Shown piece by piece: positions 23,298-29,862 of a stretch of DNA of 32,970 bases. The stretch spans positions 1 through 32,970 of the forward strand of contig JAJFUB010000142.1 of NCBI GenBank assembly GCA_021372615.1, given 5' to 3'. The notes under the pieces are model-generated. The model was not told the origin of the DNA and ran no database searches. It saw nothing but the letters and a program-made list of their open reading frames with translations. A program made the position numbers and the translations under genes. The DNA comes from a bacterium. GTDB lineage: Bacteria; Armatimonadota; Zipacnadia; Zipacnadales; UBA11051. Within the stretch, counting starts at the first letter, position 1. Each line of letters begins with the position of its first letter.

Positions 23298-25168
23298 GGC
23301 TTCACTCCCAGGTCATAGCTCCACAGGCTCGCGCGCGAGGCGAAGTAGAAGCGGCCGTCCTTGAGCACCGGGCCAGCGGTGATGCCCATCGGCGCGTCCG
23401 CGACCTTCGTGACCGTGCAGGAGCCCGGCGCGATCTTCACGATGCCGCTGGTGAAGGCTGCGTAGATCATCTTGTCCGGCCCCAGCACCATCCCCGGCCG
23501 CACGATGCTGCCATGCTCGCCCAGGTCAACGTCGTTGTGGACGAGCTTCCGCTGGGCGGGGTCGAACGCGAAGAGACGCCCGCCGGCGAGGCCGTATACG
23601 AGGCCGTCGGGGCCGAGCACCAGGCTCGGCACCTCCGCGGCGCCTGCCTGCGGCGCGACCTGGAACACGACCTGCTTGGTCTTCCAGTCCAGGATGTAGA
23701 TGACGGCCTCCTTCGCCAGCGCATGGCCGCCACCCGGGGTCGCGATGCTCGTCCCGCCCACGACGCGGCCATCGGGCAGCGCCACCAGCGCAATGGTGCT
23801 CTGATTGGGGACCAGATGCTCATGGTCAATGAGCGTGGCCTGCTCGGTCCTGAGGTTGTAGATCCCCAGGCCCCCGCCGCATAGCCCGTAGCCCGCGAAG
23901 CCCGCCATCATGACGTCCTCGCCATTCGGGTGGGCCAGGCAGGCGCGGGGGCGACAGATGTCGCTGTGCCACTCGGCGACCTCGCGCGGGTTCGGGTCAT
24001 TGCCGAAGCCGCCGTTGAAGGTCTTCGTCGTGTCGTAGAGGTGGAAGATGCCGCTGGAGTACGACGCGGCGGCCAGGATCCTCCCCTGCACCGCCATGGC
24101 GCAGAAGTTGCCCCCGCCCACGCGCCGGACCGGCCCCAGGTCAGTCAGCTTATTCTGCGCGGGGTCGTAGCCGAAGAAGTGCATCGGGTGGGCCGACGAG
24201 CCATAGATGACGCCATCCGGCCCGGCGACCAGCGAGGTGAGCATGGCGCCGCCCGACTTGAAGTCCAGCGCAACTGCCTTGGTCTCGGCCGTGCCGGGGG
24301 TCGTGACCGTGATCGTGCGCTCGGGGAGGTCCAGGCGCACCGTGCGCTTGTCGGGCAGCGTCCCGCTGGATACGCCCCAGCCGAACGGCCCGGGGACCCT
24401 CGCGGCGCGCTCCTCGGCCTTGATCGGCTCAGCCTTGCCCTCGAACAGGCGCAGCCACTGCCCACCGGCGCAGCCGTACGCCTTGCCGTCCACGCCGCTG
24501 TAGACCGTAGCCGTCCCCGTCTTGCGGTCGGCCTCGTTGAGCAGTTGCCGCCGTTCCTTCGTCTGCGGGTTCAGCGCCGCGATGTTCCACCGTGCGGTAC
24601 CGATGCCCCCGTAGATCCACCCGGCGCTGTCCACCGCGAGGTAGCTCAGGTACTTCTCGTCCGGGTCGAGCTGCCCGATCTCGACCGTCTCCTTCGTCTT
24701 GGTGTTGAACGAGTACACGCGGCTATCGGGATACGTGCCGATGTAGATGAGGTCGCCCGGCCCGTCGCAGAAGGCCTCCCCCACGAAGCAACCGGCCTTG
24801 GGGTTGGGCACGCCGTGGTACAGGTACTGGCGCGTGGCGGGGTCGAACTCCAGCAGCGTGGGGCCCGCGCCCGTGTAAAAGCGCCCGTTGCGGCTCATCA
24901 TCGAGGCGAAGGGGTCGGAGTTCGGCACCCCCTCGGGGTACCAGACCTGCTCGGTGGTGTTCTTGTCGAGGTCCACGACCAACAGGTAGCCACGCGGGCT
25001 CTGATCGGTGGTTAGGACGATGGCCAGATTGGCGCCCGAGGCGGCCTGCAGGACCACCAGCCCGCGGCTCTCGGTGACCGGGGCCCCAATCCCCAGGTTC
25101 TTGAACCCCGGTTGCGCTACGGCGCCGGTCAAAGCAGTCAGCAAAGCCATGATGAGGACACTCCGCAC
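23294..25168 (-). CDS. secreted beta-propeller protein
   Basis: About 624 aa with an N-terminal signal (VLIMALLTALTGAVAQ). The mature part is made of repeated blades of the SMP-30/PQQ/WD40-like kind: LIYIGTYPDSRVYSFNTKT, IYGGIGTARWNIAALNPQT, IYGSSAHPMHFFGYDP, IFHLYDTTKTF, LVYGLAGGRLFAFDPAQ and IYAAFTSGIVKIAP. At least seven are visible, and the closing blade is FYFASRASLWSYDLG. The start is uncertain. GTG at 25168 has AAGGAG 10 nt upstream and begins at the signal; an ATG at 25195 lacks a clear site and would add nine residues. It is divergent from the glycosyltransferase gene. Likely a ligand-binding or sensing protein outside the cell; ligand unknown. Confidence 0.82.
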   Translation of the reverse strand: MRSVLIMALLTALTGAVAQPGFKNLGIGAPVTESRGLVVLQAASGANLAIVLTTDQSPRGYLLVVDLDKNTTEQVWYPEGVPNSDPFASMMSRNGRFYTGAGPTLLEFDPATRQYLYHGVPNPKAGCFVGEAFCDGPGDLIYIGTYPDSRVYSFNTKTKETVEIGQLDPDEKYLSYLAVDSAGWIYGGIGTARWNIAALNPQTKERRQLLNEADRKTGTATVYSGVDGKAYGCAGGQWLRLFEGKAEPIKAEERAARVPGPFGWGVSSGTLPDKRTVRLDLPERTITVTTPGTAETKAVALDFKSGGAMLTSLVAGPDGVIYGSSAHPMHFFGYDPAQNKLTDLGPVRRVGGGNFCAMAVQGRILAAASYSSGIFHLYDTTKTFNGGFGNDPNPREVAEWHSDICRPRACLAHPNGEDVMMAGFAGYGLCGGGLGIYNLRTEQATLIDHEHLVPNQSTIALVALPDGRVVGGTSIATPGGGHALAKEAVIYILDWKTKQVVFQVAPQAGAAEVPSLVLGPDGLVYGLAGGRLFAFDPAQRKLVHNDVDLGEHGSIVRPGMVLGPDKMIYAAFTSGIVKIAPGSCTVTKVADAPMGITAGPVLKDGRFYFASRASLWSYDLGVKP

Positions 25169-25258
25169 TGAAGTCACACTCCTTCGCGCAGCCATTTCGC
25201 GCTTCGCCCGGGCATTCCTTGTTCGCAAGCAGGAAGCGCGTGACAGGCGCGGGAACTG

Positions 25259-27157
25259 ATGGCTATGCACTCCCGGAAGGCATGGGCGGCCCTGATCGCG
25301 ATCCTGGCCCTGGCCCTGGTGCTCCGCACCGTCGGCCTGCGCCGCCTCGTGTACACCAACCCGGACGAGGCCCTCTGGTCGTACTTCATCGTCACCGGAG
25401 CCCAGTTGTCCTGGCTGTCACCCCACCCGTCCACCAATGCCCTCGCCCACATCCTGAGCTGGGACTACGGCTACCCGCTGTTCGTGGTGGATGATCTGTA
25501 CGTCCGGGCGCTACAGGCGGTCGGCTTCCCGGTCAACGAGGCGACGCTGCCCCTGCCGCTGGCAGTGTTCGGCACGCTCAACTGCCTGCTGGTCTTCCTG
25601 ATCGCCAGCCGCGTCGGACTGTGCCGCGTCGGACTGTGCCGCGTGGGGGCGCGTGTCCCCACGCGCCCATGCGGGCGTGAGGACACGCCCGCCCACGCGA
25701 CCCTCCCCGCTCACGCGACGTGCGCTGCCCTTGTCGCCGCTACGCTCATGGCCGTCATGCCCCTGGCCGTCGGGCGCTCGCGCTCCATCGGCGGCGCGGA
25801 GGCCTGCAGCGGCTTCCTGCTGCTCCTGGCGATGCTCCAACTGATGCGCCATATGGAGCGACCCCACGACCGCCGCCGGCAATGGCTCGCCGGGCTGTGT
25901 GTGGGGCTCTACCTGTGCGGGGATGTGCAGTTCGTGCTCGGCGGGGCGGTGCTGCTCGGGCTGCTGGCGCTGTGGCCGGTGGGGTCGCGGTCGGTGACCG
26001 CTCCCACGCCCGAGGCGGAGGGGGAGGCCGCGGCAGAGCCCGCCGGGGAGCGACCGGTGGACGTCGGCTGGCGTGAGCGGCTGCGCCTGCTCTGGCGGCC
26101 CGGGGTGCTCCTGCCGCCACTCGTTCTGTTCGCTCCCTATGTGCCGGCCTGGCTGTATGCCATCCACCTGGGCTATCGCAACCAGACCTACCTCGGCACC
26201 GTCCTGGCCGAGCACAAGGCCGACTGGGGCTTTCACCTGCTGCCCTTCGGCCGCGATCTGGCCCAGAACCTGGGGGTCTTCCCGTTCCTGGCCCTCCCGG
26301 TGCTGCTGTGGTACTTCGCGCGCCACTGGCGCCGCCCCCAGCAATGGCTCCTGCTGTGGATCGGCGTGACTGCGCTCCCGTTCATCTTCGCCATCACGAG
26401 CACCGTGACAGAGGCCTCCGGCTACCACGAGCACCTGGCGGCCGCGCTGGCCATCGCGCTGGGCCTGGCGCTGAGCGCCCTGTCGAGGCCGTTGGAGGGG
26501 CCGGCTATCAGCCGGCCCGTCGTGGGCTGCTCGAAAGGCGCGGGCCGGCTAGTAGCCGGCCCCTCCAACGGCACCGCCCGCGGCCTGGCGGCTGCCATGC
26601 GGGCCGTCACCGCGCTGGTAATTGTGGCGACGTTGCTGGTCACGCTCGGGGGGGTGTTCCGGGTGACGCCGCTGGTGCCGCTGTGGCCGGCGACGAAGAT
26701 CCCCTACGGGGGCCTCGTGCCCAATAGCGGCATGAAGGCGGCAGGCTGGTGGGTGCGGCAGAGCCTGCCGCCCGACGCGCCGGTCTTCGCGGCCCACGAC
26801 CCGGCCGTGGCCTACTGGTACATGGGGCGGGAGTGCGTGACGGGCGGCCTCGTCCCCACCCCCCAGCGCAAGCAGGCCCTGCTGGCGAACGCCCCCCGAC
26901 TGGCGGCCGCGGTCATTCCAGGGCAATTCGCCGCCTACCCGCCGGACTTCATGCGGCAGCTTGGCTTCACGGGCCGCATCTGCGTACTGGAGGGTGGCGT
27001 GGAGCGGCTCAACATCTACACCCGCACCGGCACCCAGGTCACGCTCACGACCGAGGCCACCGATCCGCTCTACAACGCGGCCATCCGCACTCCCCTCGCC
27101 ATCATCCCCCCCGGCTGGCCCTACGCCCCCGGCAAGCCAGTGAACGCTGGGCCGTAG
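25259..27157 (+). CDS. GT-C family integral membrane glycosyltransferase (PMT/ArnT-like)
   Basis: 632 aa with roughly ten membrane helices and a C-terminal extracytoplasmic domain. The first loop has YTNPD36-E37-ALWSY, the acidic motif of GT-C enzymes that transfer sugar from a polyprenyl-phosphate donor. A helical core follows, with YHEHLAAALAIALGL near residue 395. The soluble C-terminal part begins about residue 490 (ATKIPYGGLVPNSG). Two low-complexity Arg/Pro/Gly-rich stretches (about 118-147 and 411-438) are encoded by palindromic repeats inserted in frame, both at predicted ends of membrane segments. ATG at 25259 is chosen; ATG at 25265 is also possible. Acceptor unknown; lipid or protein glycosylation is typical. 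Confidence 0.82.
   Translation: MAMHSRKAWAALIAILALALVLRTVGLRRLVYTNPDEALWSYFIVTGAQLSWLSPHPSTNALAHILSWDYGYPLFVVDDLYVRALQAVGFPVNEATLPLPLAVFGTLNCLLVFLIASRVGLCRVGLCRVGARVPTRPCGREDTPAHATLPAHATCAALVAATLMAVMPLAVGRSRSIGGAEACSGFLLLLAMLQLMRHMERPHDRRRQWLAGLCVGLYLCGDVQFVLGGAVLLGLLALWPVGSRSVTAPTPEAEGEAAAEPAGERPVDVGWRERLRLLWRPGVLLPPLVLFAPYVPAWLYAIHLGYRNQTYLGTVLAEHKADWGFHLLPFGRDLAQNLGVFPFLALPVLLWYFARHWRRPQQWLLLWIGVTALPFIFAITSTVTEASGYHEHLAAALAIALGLALSALSRPLEGPAISRPVVGCSKGAGRLVAGPSNGTARGLAAAMRAVTALVIVATLLVTLGGVFRVTPLVPLWPATKIPYGGLVPNSGMKAAGWWVRQSLPPDAPVFAAHDPAVAYWYMGRECVTGGLVPTPQRKQALLANAPRLAAAVIPGQFAAYPPDFMRQLGFTGRICVLEGGVERLNIYTRTGTQVTLTTEATDPLYNAAIRTPLAIIPPGWPYAPGKPVNAGP
25611..25698. repeat. composite palindromic element P5a with 15-bp tandem repeat, in frame
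   Basis: Begins with two copies of GCGTCGGACTGTGCC (25611-25625, 25626-25640). GCGTGGG at 25641-25647 can pair with CCCACGC at 25692-25698. This encloses GCGTGGGG/CCCCACGC (25641-25648 with 25657-25664, an alternative) and a perfect 9-bp hairpin GCGGGCGTG/CACGCCCGC (25671-25679 with 25684-25692). It is translated in frame as VGLCRVGLCRVGARVPTRP and onward. Confidence 0.75.
26489..26571. repeat. palindromic repeat element P5b, in frame inside the glycosyltransferase gene
   Basis: A 31-bp inverted repeat with two mismatches (26489-26519 with 26541-26571; arm starts CCGTTGGAGGGGCCGGCTA) and a 21-nt spacer. It is read through in frame as LEGPAISRPV...GRLVAGPSN, and the flanking sequence resumes a membrane helix. 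Confidence 0.85.
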
Positions 27158-27163
27158 GTGTCC

Positions 27164-27240
27164 TGTAGGGCGGGGGCTTGTACCCCGCCCCCTGTGGCAC
27201 TCACTGAACGGATGGGCGGGGTACAAGCCCCCGCCCTACA
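27164..27240. repeat. palindromic repeat element P6 between convergent genes
   Basis: A perfect 27-bp inverted repeat (27164-27190 with 27214-27240; arm starts TGTAGGGCGGGGGCTTG) with a 23-nt spacer. The left arm also folds as GGCGGGG/CCCCGCC. It matches the outer portion of element P4 in 26 of 27 positions. It lies between the stops of the glycosyltransferase and the DUF4838 gene, so it may also terminate both. Confidence 0.88.
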
Positions 27241-27253
27241 CAGGACCGTCCGC

Positions 27254-29725
27254 CTACAGCCCCACCAGCACCCTCCCCGGGTCCGTGGACAGGAACGGCG
27301 GGAGCTTCGGGTCCAGGAAGACCCGCAGGTCTTCACAGGCCCCCGTCGCCGCGGCGCCGACCTTCAGCGACCAGACCTTGCCGTCCATGCCCGGCTGGAC
27401 CTTCACGGTCACCGCCGTCTGGCCGGTCTGGATGGTGTCACCTGTGCCCGCCACCGTGCCGTCCGGGGCGAAGACCTGCAGCTTGCCCGTCTCGCCGGGG
27501 GCGTCGGTCTCGAGGCGGAGGGTGAACTCCGCCATGCCGGCCGGGACGCTGAAGTACAGCGTGGGCTGCCCGCCCAGGAACGAGAATTCGCGCCCTGCAG
27601 CGGCCATGCCCCTGAGCGGCGAGATGATGCGGGCCGCGTTCGAGCCGGACACGGCGATCACTGTATACACGCCCGGTGCGGCGTCCCGGAGGTCCACCTT
27701 GCCCGACTCCTCCAGGTTGGCCTCGCCCTGCGCGACGGTCTTGCCGGCTTCGTCCAGCACCACATAGGCGACCGGGTTAGTGTAACGGCCCAGCCGGCGC
27801 AGTTGCACTTCGGCGCTGAGCTTCTCACCAGGCGAGACGACCAGCGCCGCGACCTGCTGTGTGCGGATGACCGGGGACACCGCCAGCGCCTTCTCCCCCA
27901 CCTTCGCGTCCGGCAAGGCCAGCCGCACCTTGCCCACCAGGCGCTTCTCGGGCTCCTTGATCGGCGCGGCCTTCGCTCGGGACATAAAGTTGTGCTTGAA
28001 CATGACTGTATCGAGCGTGAACTGCTGGTTCTGCTCCACGCCGGCCACGAGGGCCTCGATCTCGTCGCGCGTGGCCTTGACCGGCCGCAGGCTGTACTGG
28101 TGCAGCAGCGAGGTGAACTTCAGGAAGTCCTGCGTCATTCTGATGCGCCGACGCTGCCTGTCGGTGGCGGCGAGAGGCGCGATCTTGTCCAACTCCCCCG
28201 CCAGTAGGCCATAGTCCTCGTCCCCCAGCAGGGGGCTGCGGTTGCCGCGCTCGCGGCACTTCTTCACGATCCCCTGGAAGAACGCCCGCATGCCGGGGCC
28301 GGCCGGGCCGTACATGCCACTGTAGTAGTCGGCCAGGATCGGCTCCAGCGGCTGGCGGGAGTTCCACATGAGCTTGGCGGCCAGGTAGAAGTTGATGGCC
28401 GCCGAGCCACATTCCGGCTCGGCCTCGGCGCTGGCGCCGATGAACCCCCGCTTGACGAGCAGGGGGAGGTCGTCCGCGAGGCTGTAGCCGGCGCAGACGC
28501 GCGCCATGCCGTCCTCCTCGCCCACCAGCGACACCCAGTACTCGCGGATCATCATCTTCTGCGCGACCTTGTCCCAGCCGTCCATGATCCCCATGAACTT
28601 CGCGTTGTTGGGGCACGAGGGGTCGGCCATGGCGTGGATGTTGCAGCCCACGTAGCCATAGTGCGCCAACGCAGTCAGGACATTCGGCTCGGCCTTCACG
28701 TCGGTGGGCGGCTCGACGGTCCCGGCGTACGCATACCAGGCCAGGACCTTGCCGGGGTGCTTCCTGGCGATCTCCCGCGCGACGGCGTTGACGAACAGCA
28801 GCGTGCGGCGGGCCTTGTACTGGTTGCGCTGGTCGCGCTGCTCGGGCGGGTCCTGGGCCTTGCAGGCGTCGCACTGGCACCAGCCGTAGCCGTCGTTGGG
28901 CGACAGCGAGAAGCTCGCGGCCTCGGGGTGTTCGGTGAAGTGCCTGTCCGCGGCGGCGACGGCCAGGGCGATGACCTCGGGGTTGCTCGTGCAGGGCTGC
29001 CAGGCCTCCTGCTCACCCGGCACATGGCGCTCGGCTCCCCACAGCGGGAAGTACTCCGGGTGGGTCTTGCCATGCTGCGCCGGGGGGACGACGCGGGCCA
29101 GGTTGTGCCCGGCGCTGAAGCCTACCCCGCCCATCCGGTTGCGCTTCTGCCACAGGCGATAGCCGCCGATCTGCCATTGGGGCCGTCCGCCGTACGCATA
29201 CCACATGTTGCGGTCAATCATGTCGGGGTTCTGGACCTCGCTCAGGGCCGGGAAGGAGACCGTGGGCTTGTTCGGGATCTCCTCGCCCAGGTCGCCGGGG
29301 AAGAACCAGCGACAGCCGAGGCGCTGAAGCACCTCGTACGCGCCGAAGACCAGCGCGGTGGGCTTCCGGGCGGTGATGACGAGGCGGCCCTTGCCGTCGC
29401 AGAACAGCACGAAGCCGTCGTCCCTGACCTGGGCAGCGAGGGCCATGGCCTCGCGTGAGCCTGCGACCGCGGGCAGGTCGGAGGCGGAGGCCACGATGAC
29501 GAGGCCGCCGGAGGGCGCCTCCGGCATCTCGGCGGCGAGCGTGAAGGCTCCGCCGCTCATCTTGCCCAGGAAGGTCTGCACGGCCTGGCCGGCTTCCAGG
29601 GCCTCGGGCGCCTGACCGACCACGACGATGGTGGCCTCAGGCTTGCCCTCGCGGGCGAGCGAGAGGTCCGCAGAGGCGATGGTTACCGTCAGCAGGGCGG
29701 CAGCCAGGATGAGTGTGGTGCGCAT
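27254..29725 (-). CDS. secreted DUF4838 (alpha-glucuronidase-like) protein
   Basis: 823-aa exported protein. A signal peptide (MRTTLILAAALLTVTIASA) is followed by an N-terminal domain resembling the glycoside hydrolase 67 N-terminus: GLVIVASASDLPAV and YEVLQRLGCRWFFPGDLGE. A barrel-like central domain has LSPNDGYGWCQCDACK, typical of DUF4838, and AHYGYVGCNIHAM. The helical segment IRMTQDFLKFTSLL follows. The C-terminus is beta-sandwich-like (AEFTLRLETDAPGE, TVKVQPGMDGKVW). The ATG at 29725 is used because GAGGTGG precedes it and the signal starts there; an upstream extension lacks these. Likely acts on plant or microbial polysaccharide. Downstream of the LamG gene on the same strand, with about 137 nt between. 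Confidence 0.88.
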   Translation of the reverse strand: MRTTLILAAALLTVTIASADLSLAREGKPEATIVVVGQAPEALEAGQAVQTFLGKMSGGAFTLAAEMPEAPSGGLVIVASASDLPAVAGSREAMALAAQVRDDGFVLFCDGKGRLVITARKPTALVFGAYEVLQRLGCRWFFPGDLGEEIPNKPTVSFPALSEVQNPDMIDRNMWYAYGGRPQWQIGGYRLWQKRNRMGGVGFSAGHNLARVVPPAQHGKTHPEYFPLWGAERHVPGEQEAWQPCTSNPEVIALAVAAADRHFTEHPEAASFSLSPNDGYGWCQCDACKAQDPPEQRDQRNQYKARRTLLFVNAVAREIARKHPGKVLAWYAYAGTVEPPTDVKAEPNVLTALAHYGYVGCNIHAMADPSCPNNAKFMGIMDGWDKVAQKMMIREYWVSLVGEEDGMARVCAGYSLADDLPLLVKRGFIGASAEAEPECGSAAINFYLAAKLMWNSRQPLEPILADYYSGMYGPAGPGMRAFFQGIVKKCRERGNRSPLLGDEDYGLLAGELDKIAPLAATDRQRRRIRMTQDFLKFTSLLHQYSLRPVKATRDEIEALVAGVEQNQQFTLDTVMFKHNFMSRAKAAPIKEPEKRLVGKVRLALPDAKVGEKALAVSPVIRTQQVAALVVSPGEKLSAEVQLRRLGRYTNPVAYVVLDEAGKTVAQGEANLEESGKVDLRDAAPGVYTVIAVSGSNAARIISPLRGMAAAGREFSFLGGQPTLYFSVPAGMAEFTLRLETDAPGETGKLQVFAPDGTVAGTGDTIQTGQTAVTVKVQPGMDGKVWSLKVGAAATGACEDLRVFLDPKLPPFLSTDPGRVLVGL

Positions 29726-29777
29726 AGGTCCACCTCGAGGCTTGGTCTGTGACATCATCGTCAGGGCCTGCGGCCAA

Positions 29778-29797
29778 CCGTCCCGCGGACGGGACGG
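29778..29797 (-). terminator. hairpin between the LamG and DUF4838 genes
   Basis: Perfect 8-bp stem CCGTCCCG/CGGGACGG (29778-29785 with 29790-29797) on a CGGA loop, 65 nt beyond the stop of the LamG gene. There is only a short T-run after it, so termination is tentative. Confidence 0.4.
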
Positions 29798-29832
29798 CAC
29801 CATCCCCGGCCCCGACCCAGGAGTGTTCCCGA

Positions 29833-29860
29833 CTTACCGTTCCCGCCTTACCGTTCCCGC
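29833..29860. repeat. 14-bp direct tandem repeat
   Basis: CTTACCGTTCCCGC occurs twice in direct succession (29833-29846 and 29847-29860), immediately before the end of the LamG gene on the opposite strand. A partial third unit (GTTCCCGA) precedes it. Role unknown. Confidence 0.8.
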
Positions 29861-29862
29861 CG

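Noticed and set aside
23930-25015. 361-aa open frame on the plus strand
   Set aside because: Antisense shadow of the propeller gene, which has a signal peptide and repeats.
25611-25640. CRISPR-like array
   Set aside because: Only two adjacent 15-bp copies with no spacers; part of a palindromic element.
27164-27240. Simple intrinsic terminator only
   Set aside because: It may act as one, but the 27-bp arms recur almost unchanged at 21837, so it is better explained as a repeat element.
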